A DNA stretch of 6,124 nucleotides from Candidatus Omnitrophota bacterium. Lineage in GTDB: Bacteria; Omnitrophota; Gorgyraeia; JABMRN01; RBG-13-46-9. Below, piece by piece: positions 1 to 5,360 of this stretch. Position 1 is the stretch's first letter. Each line of letters starts with the position of its first letter. Where the stretch lies: assembly GCA_016782495.1 (NCBI GenBank), contig JADHYL010000025.1, positions 1 to 6,124 of the forward strand. The letters are read 5' to 3'. A program made the position numbers and the translations under genes. The notes beneath the pieces are model-generated. The model made no database searches, was not told the origin of the DNA, and worked only from the letters and a program-made list of their open reading frames with translations.

Positions 1-189
1 TAAGTAATAAGAAACCATAAACACGTAAGAATCGGAAGATGCGGATGAAAAAGTGTTATAAACCAAATAGTTACTCTCTCTCTCTGAGAAGCAGCTTAAT
101 AGCAGATTTTATAATTACGGAATCAGACCCCGTAAGTTCGAAAACAACTTACGGGTTTTTTTATTTAAACGCATAACGCAGGACGCAAT
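1..189 (+). promoter_or_regulatory. 5' leader of the secretion operon, no gene seen
   Basis: No convincing coding frame or RNA gene is visible here. Two AT-rich -10-like boxes occur: an extended form TGTTATAAA at 54-62 and TATAAT at 110-115, neither with a clear -35 at the right distance, so promoter calls are weak. A short CT dinucleotide run lies at 74-85. The right part holds a strong terminator hairpin (129-162). The first gene is preceded by AGGA at 180-183, six bases before its ATG. I compared the leader by eye with the cyclic-di-GMP and other common riboswitches and recognised none. Confidence 0.35.
129..162 (+). terminator. Rho-independent terminator or attenuator hairpin
   Basis: A perfect 10-bp stem (CCCGTAAGTT at 129-138 pairing with AACTTACGGG at 146-155) closes a 7-base loop and is followed directly by seven T residues (156-162). 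This is a textbook intrinsic terminator for + strand transcription. It ends only 27 bases before the ATG of the ATPase gene, so it either terminates an unseen upstream gene or acts as an attenuator in the leader of this operon. There is no A-run on its left side, so it should work in one direction only. Confidence 0.85.
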
Positions 190-1053
190 ATGAGTTACTA
201 TAAAATTTTAGGATTGGAAAAAGAACCCTTTTCCACAAGCCCGGACCCCGAGTTTTTTTATCTCTCGCAGGAGCATAAATCGGCCTTTTACCGCCTAAGA
301 GCCGCGGTCTCATTAAAAAGAGGCCTCAATCTTATTCTGGGCGATGTTGGCGTGGGCAAGACCACCCTCATGAGAAAACTTTTCAATATTTTCTCCGAGG
401 ATGCGGGATTCATCACCAAGATAACTTTGGATCCGACGGCTAAATCAGAATACGCTTTTTTGTCCGCGTTAGGAGATATTTTTCAATTAAAACCGGGGTT
501 TCGTTCTTCTTCAAATTATAAAAAGGCCATGGAAAATTTCCTTTTTGAGAAGGGAGTAAAGGAAAACAACACTATCGTGCTATTTATAGATGAGGCCCAG
601 AAGCTTTCTCCAGCGTCAATGGAAGTTTTGCGGCTTCTCTTAAATTACGAAACCAATGTAAGCAAGTTAATCCAGATTGTGCTATTCGCTCAGATGGAAC
701 TCCTTCCAGAGATAAGTCGGATTAACAATCTGTGGGACAGGGTTGCATTAAAATGCGTTATAAACCCTTTGAAAGAAGAAGAGGTAAGAGAGATGATAGA
801 TTTTCGCCTGAACCGGGCAGGACGCATAGCGAAAGAGCCTTTATTCAGCGATAATGCACTGAACGCGATTTACAATTATACTCAAGGCTACCCCAGGAAA
901 ATTACGATGTTTTGCCATGAAGCTTTACAATACCTTGTTATGCACAAAAAAGGAACAGTGGATAAAGAGGTTGTCCAGGAGATGATTCAAAAGGAAGTGA
1001 GAATCGTTACGCGTGATGCGTCCCGCATCGTGCAGGTCGCGCAGTATGTGTAA
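190..1053 (+). CDS. ExeA/GspA-family AAA+ ATPase of a type II secretion/pilus system
   Basis: A 287-residue cytoplasmic P-loop ATPase of the ExeA/GspA/MshM family. The N-terminus (YYKILGLEKEPFSTSPDPEF, residues 3-22) is the usual family opening. Walker A is GDVGVGKTT at 51-59 and Walker B is VLFIDEAQ at 130-137, with D134 and E135. A sensor-1-like strand IVLFAQMELL lies at 163-172, a candidate arginine finger D-R at 183-184, and a sensor-2 motif GYPRK at 233-237. Family knowledge: ExeA with ExeB helps insert the secretin through peptidoglycan. Aeromonas ExeA is about twice as long and has a C-terminal peptidoglycan-binding domain and a membrane segment. Both are absent here, so this is the short, MshM-like form. 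Start: AGGA at 180-183, six bases upstream. It is first in the gene row, followed by a GspC-like gene and the secretin. The exact subfamily (pilus or secretion) is not settled. Confidence 0.9.
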   Translation: MSYYKILGLEKEPFSTSPDPEFFYLSQEHKSAFYRLRAAVSLKRGLNLILGDVGVGKTTLMRKLFNIFSEDAGFITKITLDPTAKSEYAFLSALGDIFQLKPGFRSSSNYKKAMENFLFEKGVKENNTIVLFIDEAQKLSPASMEVLRLLLNYETNVSKLIQIVLFAQMELLPEISRINNLWDRVALKCVINPLKEEEVREMIDFRLNRAGRIAKEPLFSDNALNAIYNYTQGYPRKITMFCHEALQYLVMHKKGTVDKEVVQEMIQKEVRIVTRDASRIVQVAQYV

Positions 1054-1091
1054 ATGTTAATTACGCTGATTTTATTTCAGAGGAACGCTTA

Positions 1092-1115
1092 ATGAACAAG
1101 TGTAGGGTGCCGTAA
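1092..1115 (+). other. Possible 7-codon leader ORF before the GspC-like gene
   Basis: ATG at 1092 opens MNKCRVP and ends at TAA 1113-1115, three bases before the next ATG at 1119. It has a better ribosome site (AGAGGA at 1079-1084, seven bases upstream) than the GspC-like gene itself. It could be a translational coupling leader or simply chance. It is in the same frame as the larger gene but separated from it by the stop. Confidence 0.25.
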
Positions 1116-1118
1116 AAA

Positions 1119-1778
1119 ATGGTTAAAGAGAATGTTTCTCCGGAAGAGAGGCTGTTTAACGCGATAGAGAAAAACGATGGCGCGGCCCCTGAACCGGGTA
1201 CTTTAAAAAAGGCTGCCCCTGATTTCAAAGAATTGCTTTTTAAGCTTAAAAGGCATATTGCCTCATTCGCGATAAAAAAAGGCGAAACAGAAAAAAAGCC
1301 GTTTTTTGATATTATCGGTAACCTGAAGATAATCAACAGAATTCTTGTGGTAGCTTCAGCCGCTCTTGTGGTATTTTTGATTACGGATGTAATAATGGCA
1401 AGTAGGAATCATAATAACATTTTCGCCGAAACTTACGGTGTGGAAAGCCTGCAGTTTCAGAAAAAACTCATAACGCCTCTTAAGGCGCTCTCTTTTTACG
1501 AAGAGGCGGCGGCGAAAAGAGATTTGTTCAGCCCTCCGGCCAGGGGATCCGAAGCGCAGCTTCCGGGCGCGCAGCCGAAATTTACGGAACTTACAAAAAA
1601 TTTGGTCCTTGTGGGCATATACTGGGGAACGCATCCCGAGGCGATGATCGAGGATACCGAGGCGAAAAAAACTTATTTTCTGAAACGCGGCGACCCAATA
1701 AACGGTTTAAGGATAAAGAATATACTTAAGGACAGGGTTATATTGGGCTACGAAGGCGAAGAAATGGAGTTTATGTAA
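1119..1778 (+). CDS. Single-pass inner-membrane GspC-like (or GspB/PilP-like) protein
   Basis: A 219-residue protein with no cleavable signal peptide. The N-terminal ~72 residues are charged and probably cytoplasmic. One hydrophobic segment follows at about 75-93 (ILVVASAALVVFLITDVIM). The rest should be periplasmic, with a Pro/Ala-rich linker at about 129-143. The last ~65 residues read like the GspC homology-region fold: a LVLVGIYWG strand, AMIED, a short KRGDPINGL turn, then IKNILKDRVILGYEGEEMEF, the pattern by which GspC binds the secretin N0 domain. Position directly before the secretin supports this. No PDZ domain follows, unlike classical GspC. GspB and PilP end in a similar small beta domain, and the ATPase neighbour would suit GspB, so I leave the symbol blank. 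A GGG-containing ribosome site lies at 1104-1109. The stop overlaps the secretin start by one base, implying translational coupling. Confidence 0.7.
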   Translation: MVKENVSPEERLFNAIEKNDGAAPEPGTLKKAAPDFKELLFKLKRHIASFAIKKGETEKKPFFDIIGNLKIINRILVVASAALVVFLITDVIMASRNHNNIFAETYGVESLQFQKKLITPLKALSFYEEAAAKRDLFSPPARGSEAQLPGAQPKFTELTKNLVLVGIYWGTHPEAMIEDTEAKKTYFLKRGDPINGLRIKNILKDRVILGYEGEEMEFM

Positions 1779-3421
1779 TGGTTAACGGGTTTGCGGGTTT
1801 GCGGGTTAACGGGTTAAGAGTAGCACTTGCAATGACGAGGAACATCGCTTTCGTAATGGCGTTTTTACTAATCCCTATCCTCTATTCCCTAATTCCTATT
1901 CCCGCCTACGCCCAGCAGGACGCCGAGGCGCAGTCCTCTCAAGTTACGTCACAAGCAGTCGAACGGACGCTGGCCTTACAAAAAGGGCTTGAACAGCGCA
2001 TGGCCCTGGATTTGCGCAACATGGATATAGTGGATACGCTGAAATTTTTAGGTCAGAAAGGCAACATAAATATCATTGCCGCCAAGGACGTGGAAGGCAG
2101 GGTGTCGCTCTTTTTGAAAGACTCAAGCATAAAGGACGCCCTGGAAATCATACTGCTGGCAAATAATCTTGCCTATGAGATGCGCGGGGATATCCTTTAT
2201 GTAATGACGGAAGCCGAATATAAACTGCTTCACGGGGAAAATTTCAAGGATACCCGGCGGGTTCATATATTCAAACTGGATTACGCCAAGCCCGAAGCCG
2301 CATTTAAAATGCTTGAAACGGTAAAAAGCGATATAGGTAAGCTCTTTGTAGATGAGGATTCGGGCTCGGTAATTTTAATGGATACGCCGGAAAAGTTAAA
2401 AGCGATGGAGGCCGCCATGGCCCGGCTTGACAAGCCGAGCTTAACAAGGGTCTTCCCGATTCAGTATGCCAGGGCCGCGGATATAGCCGCGAGCCTTAGC
2501 GCGAGGTTAGACAGTAAAAAGACCGGCATGGTCCAGGCGGATGTAAGGAGCAATCAGGTTATCGTGAGCGCGCTTCCCGAAAGAATGAAAGAGGCGGAGG
2601 AACTCATAAAAAGCCTCGATACGAAGACAAAGCAGGTTTTTCTTGAGACCAAGATTCTCAAGGTTATTTTAAGCGATGACTTTGACATGGGCGTTGACTG
2701 GGATAAGGTATTTAAACAGGCGCAGGATTATGGTATAAAGTTTTTTGGGGATTTCGGCCTTTCCTCTACCATAACGACTTTTTTTGAGATGGCCGCCGGA
2801 AACGAGGTTCAGCCCGGAAGTTCTAGCTATTCCGCTATCGTGAAGATTCTTCAGCAATACGGAGAGACGAGAAACCTCTCCACGCCGAGCATTGCCGTAA
2901 CGGACGGGCAGGAAGCAAAGATACTTGTAGGAACAAGGCAGGCCTATGTTACCACCACGATAGAAACAGGCGGGACTACCGCTACCACGGCGGCGCAGGT
3001 GCAGTTTGTGGATGTTGGGGTTTCCCTTAAAGTTACCCCTATAATCAACGACGATGGCTATATCACAATGAAAATAATTCCCGAAGTTTCAAACGTGGAT
3101 TCCGAGCTGGAATACCAAATAGCCCCTGACGTGGTGAATACAGTCCCTATTGTCGCCACGACGACCGCGGAGACCACGGTAATGATAAAAGATGGTACGA
3201 CGGTAGTGATAGGCGGATTGAAAAAAGATGAAAAAATAAAATCTGTTGATAAACTGCCGTTTTTAGGGGATATACCCTGGCTTGGTGCGGCATTCAGAAG
3301 GACATCGGACGATCTGGAGAAACAGGAAATAGTGATTTTCATCACGCCCCATATTATAGGAGGGGATGTGGATGTGGCAGACGAAACGAAGAAGCCGAAA
3401 GGTGTCAGGGGATATGAGTAG
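1778..3421 (+). CDS. gspD: Type II secretion/pilus outer-membrane secretin (GspD/PilQ superfamily)
   Basis: A 547-residue exported protein that forms the multimeric outer-membrane channel. The signal peptide spans residues 1-45, with the cleavage motif AYA before Q46. An N0/STN-like domain lies at about 74-145. Two N1/N2-type modules follow at about 162-219 and 222-285. The secretin core runs about 287-525, with the conserved LSTPSIAVTDGQEA strand at 367-380, KVTPII at 418-423, DGTTVVIGGL at 472-481, LPFLGDIPWLGAAFR at 493-507 and EIVIFITPHI at 517-526. Length is typical of a compact secretin with fewer N modules than Klebsiella or Vibrio GspD (about 650-680). Start: TGGAG at 1765-1769, eight bases upstream, and TAATG overlap with the previous gene. 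Odd: codons 2-14 are an 8-bp tandem repeat, so the signal-peptide n-region is unusually long. The short C-terminal tail has no visible pilotin-binding S-domain. GspD versus PilQ cannot be settled from sequence alone, but the GspC-like neighbour favours GspD. Confidence 0.93.
   Translation: MVNGFAGLRVNGLRVALAMTRNIAFVMAFLLIPILYSLIPIPAYAQQDAEAQSSQVTSQAVERTLALQKGLEQRMALDLRNMDIVDTLKFLGQKGNINIIAAKDVEGRVSLFLKDSSIKDALEIILLANNLAYEMRGDILYVMTEAEYKLLHGENFKDTRRVHIFKLDYAKPEAAFKMLETVKSDIGKLFVDEDSGSVILMDTPEKLKAMEAAMARLDKPSLTRVFPIQYARAADIAASLSARLDSKKTGMVQADVRSNQVIVSALPERMKEAEELIKSLDTKTKQVFLETKILKVILSDDFDMGVDWDKVFKQAQDYGIKFFGDFGLSSTITTFFEMAAGNEVQPGSSSYSAIVKILQQYGETRNLSTPSIAVTDGQEAKILVGTRQAYVTTTIETGGTTATTAAQVQFVDVGVSLKVTPIINDDGYITMKIIPEVSNVDSELEYQIAPDVVNTVPIVATTTAETTVMIKDGTTVVIGGLKKDEKIKSVDKLPFLGDIPWLGAAFRRTSDDLEKQEIVIFITPHIIGGDVDVADETKKPKGVRGYE
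1780..1818 (+). repeat. 8-bp tandem repeat inside the secretin signal peptide
   Basis: Five back-to-back units of GGGTT(TG/AA)C: a 7-base first unit at 1780-1786, GGGTTTGC at 1787-1794 and 1795-1802, GGGTTAAC at 1803-1810 and GGGTTAAG at 1811-1818. It starts at the third base of the start codon and encodes residues 2-13. Because the unit is not a multiple of three, changing copy number by one shifts the frame. Confidence 0.9.
1826..1840 (+). repeat. REP-like element end fragment in the secretin signal peptide
   Basis: GCAATGACG at 1829-1837 is the exact reverse complement of CGTCATTGC at 3778-3786. It also resembles the right end of the palindromic element at 3910-3921 (CTCGCAATGACA). In both genes it encodes Leu-Ala-Met-Thr and lies just before the hydrophobic core. 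The match is short, so a fragment of the same repeat family is likely but not proven. Confidence 0.5.
1852..1903 (+). repeat. Repetitive DNA encoding the secretin signal-peptide core
   Basis: From 1868 the sequence is a degenerate 7-8 bp pyrimidine-rich repeat: CTAATCCC, then CTATTCC, CTAATTCC and TATTCCC. It encodes the Leu/Ile/Pro/Tyr-rich core (LIPILYSLIPIP). The 13-mer CTAATCCCTATCC at 1868-1880 recurs exactly, in the same reading frame, at 3928-3940 in the coiled-coil gene. The block 1852-1877 matches 3440-3465 of the small exported gene at 21 of 26 bases, and all five differences are transitions. Confidence 0.6.
3400..3404 (+). promoter_or_regulatory. Ribosome site favouring the 3414 start
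   Basis: AGGTG at 3400-3404 is nine bases before ATG 3414. A stronger AGGAGG at 3358-3363 lies eight bases before an in-frame upstream ATG at 3372, which would give 14 extra N-terminal residues rich in Lys/Arg. The shorter form is preferred because it gives a compact canonical signal peptide and the usual 8-base overlap with the secretin stop. Confidence 0.45.
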
Positions 3422-3719
3422 ACTAACGCTCTGTTCACTCGCAACGGCACTTTTACTAATCTCTACGCCCGCGTATAGCCAGGACGATAGCGAAAGCCGG
3501 ATACGCGAGGGCTATGAGAAGCGCACGATAGAAGGCATAAACTTTGTCCTGCCGGAGGACGTGCGGGTTTACGACAAAAGCGGCGTCATGGTGCGGGAAA
3601 GCGATTATGAATACACATACAGGAAGTTTAACGAAACAAACGCGAAGCTGGAAGAGCTTCGGGATAAATATGACAGTCTGGAAGAAAGGGTTAACCGGCT
3701 TGAAAATATCGGCCGTTAA
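3414..3719 (+). CDS. Small exported coiled-coil protein of unknown function
   Basis: A 101-residue protein I do not recognise as a named family. Residues 1-22 form a clean signal peptide (R3, hydrophobic LATALLLIST at 9-18, AYS before Q23). The mature part has a short basic/acidic segment, then GINFVLPEDVRVYDKSG (about residues 41-57), and a C-terminal heptad-patterned helix from about 64 to 101 that looks like a coiled coil. It should be periplasmic or membrane-attached. Its ATG overlaps the secretin stop by eight bases and the next gene starts 14 bases after its own stop, so it is very likely co-expressed with the secretin and may be an accessory factor. Start choice is uncertain: ATG 3372 has a better ribosome site. 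The signal-peptide DNA resembles that of the secretin (21 of 26 bases over 3440-3465). Confidence 0.75.
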   Translation: MSRLTLCSLATALLLISTPAYSQDDSESRIREGYEKRTIEGINFVLPEDVRVYDKSGVMVRESDYEYTYRKFNETNAKLEELRDKYDSLEERVNRLENIGR

Positions 3720-3721
3720 GC

Positions 3722-3727
3722 AGGAGG
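3722..3727 (+). promoter_or_regulatory. Strong ribosome site setting the coiled-coil/TPR gene start
   Basis: AGGAGG at 3722-3727 lies five bases before ATG 3733. It decides the start: the reading frame stays open upstream to an ATG at 3544, but that would lie entirely over the previous gene in another frame, with no export signal at its N-terminus. Confidence 0.85.
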
Positions 3728-3732
3728 TAACT

Positions 3733-4938
3733 ATGCAAAAATATATAAAAAAAGTGAATAGTGAAGAGTGGAGAGGTCGTCATTGCGGGCCCCGAACCAC
3801 TGTCATTGCGAGCCCCGCAGGGGCGAAGCAATCCCAAAAAGAGATTGCGCAGCCTGTTCCTAGCCCGTCACAGAGATTGCTTCGTCGTCCTTCGCTTCGC
3901 TCAGGACTCCTCGCAATGACAATATTGCTAATCCCTATCCACTATGCACTATTCACTCCCGAAGCGTATGCCTTCCGGGGCAAAGCGGATAAGGAAGAGC
4001 CGAAAGCGGCCGCAGAGGTTATTGAGAAAACGAATATACGGCTTAAGGAAAAAACGGATGTTCTCTCGCGCGAGAATGAAGCCCTGCGCGGCGAAAAGGC
4101 CGCCCTTAAAGCCGAAGCAAACAGTTTAAACCGCGACAGAAGCCAGATCATTGATAAACTAAAAACAATTACCGAGGAAAACTCAAAACTTAAAGAAGAA
4201 GTCGAAGCGTTACAACAGGGCCTTGTCAATCTGGATGGCGCCAAAAAAGAGCTTTTAGCCGTCAGCACGGAACGGCTGGATGAAATAAAGGCGCTGGAGA
4301 AAAAAACCGAGCCGGTAAGAAAGGTAAAAGAAACCTTGAACGGCAAAATAAGGGAACTAAAAGACGAGGTATCCGGTTATAAAAAAGAAATAAGCGCGCT
4401 CAAAAAGGAATCGGGCGAGGCGCGAAAAAGCGAGGCCGTTCTCTCGAAAAAGCTCGAGAAGGAAGAAGGGGCGTCAGAAAGATTAAAAGATGACGTAAAT
4501 GAGCTGAAAGATAAAAATAAAGAATTCCTTGAGGCTAAAAAAGAGCTGCAAAAGGATCTAAAAAAGACGCTTAGTGATTTTGCATCCTCCAATAAAAAGC
4601 TGGAGCGGCTTGAAAGGGAAACGGCGGATATGCACTATAATTTAGGCGTGATTTTCCAGAAGGAAAACCGCTGGAAAGAGGCGGTGCGTGAATACGAGAA
4701 GGTCCTGGAATTGAAACCCGATGACGCGGACGCCAATTTTAATTTAGCACTTATTTACGATACCATCGAAAATGACAGGGAAAAGGCCGTTTTTTACTAT
4801 AAGAGGTACCTTGATATAAGCCCGGACGCGGACGACGCGGATAAGGTAAAGGAATATATCACCGATATCAACACCAAAAACGCCGTCTGGGGCGACCCAA
4901 CTGCTATGAACATCAAGGAGAGGAAGGGGAGATGGTGA
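3733..4938 (+). CDS. Exported long coiled-coil protein with C-terminal TPRs
   Basis: A 401-residue protein. Residues 1-80 are an unusually long signal peptide: basic start (K3, K6, K7), a repeat-coded stretch at about 15-63, hydrophobic core ILLIPIHYALF at 64-74, and cleavage motif AYA before F81. Residues ~92-298 are Lys/Glu/Leu-rich with heptad spacing and no proline-rich breaks, a long coiled coil. Two TPR motifs follow at about 301-333 (YNLGVIF, then WKEAVREYEKVLELKPDDAD) and 334-368 (FNLALIYD, then KAVFYYKRYLDISPD). It should be periplasmic, with the TPRs as a protein-docking surface. Position after the secretin and small coiled-coil gene suggests an assembly or scaffold role, possibly the job pilotin/TPR lipoproteins do elsewhere; there is no lipobox. 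That function is inference. Removing the repeat-coded residues would leave a normal-length signal peptide. Confidence 0.82.
   Translation: MQKYIKKVNSEEWRGRHCGPRTTVIASPAGAKQSQKEIAQPVPSPSQRLLRRPSLRSGLLAMTILLIPIHYALFTPEAYAFRGKADKEEPKAAAEVIEKTNIRLKEKTDVLSRENEALRGEKAALKAEANSLNRDRSQIIDKLKTITEENSKLKEEVEALQQGLVNLDGAKKELLAVSTERLDEIKALEKKTEPVRKVKETLNGKIRELKDEVSGYKKEISALKKESGEARKSEAVLSKKLEKEEGASERLKDDVNELKDKNKEFLEAKKELQKDLKKTLSDFASSNKKLERLERETADMHYNLGVIFQKENRWKEAVREYEKVLELKPDDADANFNLALIYDTIENDREKAVFYYKRYLDISPDADDADKVKEYITDINTKNAVWGDPTAMNIKERKGRW
3753..3957. repeat. Outer inverted repeat bracketing the REP-like element
   Basis: The arm at 3753-3772 (AGTGAATAGTGAAGAGTGGA) is the reverse complement of 3938-3957 (TCCACTATGCACTATTCACT) at 18 of 20 bases. 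The left arm codes the signal-peptide n-region and the right arm codes the hydrophobic core. The right arm is itself a short tandem of CACTAT(G/T) units. With the inner element it makes a nested palindrome. Confidence 0.75.
3777..3921. repeat. REP-like palindromic element within coding sequence
   Basis: The ends TGTCATTGCGAG (3801-3812) and CTCGCAATGACA (3910-3921) are a perfect 12-bp inverted repeat. Internally CGAAGCAATC (3824-3833) pairs with GATTGCTTCG (3875-3884), GCCCC/GGGGC form a small hairpin at 3812-3824, and GTCCT/AGGAC another at 3887-3907. GAGATTGC occurs at 3841-3848 and 3873-3880. A partial extra left end lies at 3777-3796. The TCATTGCGAG...GAAGCAATC theme is a widespread family of dispersed bacterial palindromes. 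It is translated without a stop as signal-peptide residues about 15-63. Confidence 0.88.
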
Positions 4939-4940
4939 GC

Positions 4941-4978
4941 CAGCGGACAGCGTTCAGCGGACAGCGCACAGCGGACAG
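4941..4978 (+). repeat. 7-bp tandem array upstream of the four-helix-bundle gene
   Basis: Five units of CAGCG(GA/TT/CA) and a partial sixth: CAGCGGA at 4941-4947, CAGCGTT at 4948-4954, CAGCGGA at 4955-4961, CAGCGCA at 4962-4968, CAGCGGA at 4969-4975 and CAG at 4976-4978. It fills nearly the whole gap between two genes, and its last bases run into the AGGGA ribosome site (4977-4981) of the next gene. Confidence 0.92.
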
Positions 4979-4986
4979 GGAAAATA

Positions 4987-5343
4987 ATGAAAACAAAAAG
5001 TTTTAGGGATTTGATAGTCTGGCAAAAGGCATATCAATTGACGCTGGAAATATATAAAGCTACCGGTAAATTTCCAAATCACGAGCAATATGGGCTGGTA
5101 TCACAATTAAGGCGCGCTGCTGTATCCGTGCCGTCTAACATATCAGAGGGCTATGCCAGAGGGCATAAAGCGGAATATAAACAGTTTCTATCGGTATCAT
5201 ACGGATCATTAGCAGAAGTACAAACGCAGATTATGCTGTCTAAGGATCTTAAGTATTTAGATGAATCTATGTATAAATCTTTAGCGCTTTTGGCAGATGA
5301 AATAGGCGCTATGTTGTATAGGATGATAAATCCGGTAAATTGA
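4987..5343 (+). CDS. Four-helix-bundle protein (S23/IVP family)
   Basis: A 118-residue soluble all-helical protein of the family known from genes carried in 23S rRNA intervening sequences, and common as stand-alone genes. It is full length. Recognisable stretches are FRDLIVWQKAYQLTLEIYKA (residues 5-24), LVSQLRRAAVSVPSNISEGYA (about 37-57), EYKQFLSVSYGSLAEVQTQI (about 63-82) and the C-terminal helix with ALLADEIGAMLYRMI. Biochemical function is not established for the family. There is no signal peptide, so it stays in the cytoplasm, unlike its neighbours. Hand count gives about 38% G+C (137 of 357), visibly lower than the genes around it. It sits between two 7-bp repeat arrays in the same orientation (4941-4978 and 5391-5421), which suggests it was inserted into the gene row. 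Start: AGGGA at 4977-4981, five bases upstream. Confidence 0.92.
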   Translation: MKTKSFRDLIVWQKAYQLTLEIYKATGKFPNHEQYGLVSQLRRAAVSVPSNISEGYARGHKAEYKQFLSVSYGSLAEVQTQIMLSKDLKYLDESMYKSLALLADEIGAMLYRMINPVN

Positions 5344-5345
5344 AT

Positions 5346-5351
5346 AAGGAG
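5346..5351 (+). promoter_or_regulatory. Ribosome site deciding among three close ATGs
   Basis: AAGGAG at 5346-5351 is followed by in-frame ATGs at 5352, 5355 and 5361, at 0, 3 and 9 bases. Only 5361 has normal spacing, and it gives the basic MRKIIRR start typical of a signal peptide. Confidence 0.7.
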
Positions 5352-5360
5352 ATGATGCTT

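Noticed and set aside
1..128. Riboswitch or structured RNA gene in the leader
   Set aside because: No conserved motif of a known class is recognisable; only the terminator hairpin can be supported.
1061..1336. 91-residue reverse-strand open frame (and a similar one at 1356-1634)
   Set aside because: Antisense to the GspC-like gene, whose forward frame has a membrane segment and recognisable C-terminal domain.
3058..3450. 130-residue reverse-strand open frame
   Set aside because: Lies opposite the most conserved part of the secretin; a shadow frame.
3544..3732. Upstream extension of the coiled-coil/TPR gene to ATG 3544
   Set aside because: It would lie wholly over the small exported gene in another frame, bury the signal peptide 120 residues inside the protein, and ignore the AGGAGG site at 3722-3727.
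3942..4346. 134-residue reverse-strand open frame
   Set aside because: Complement of the Lys/Glu-rich coiled-coil gene; Ser/Phe-rich low-complexity translation with no ribosome site or family resemblance.
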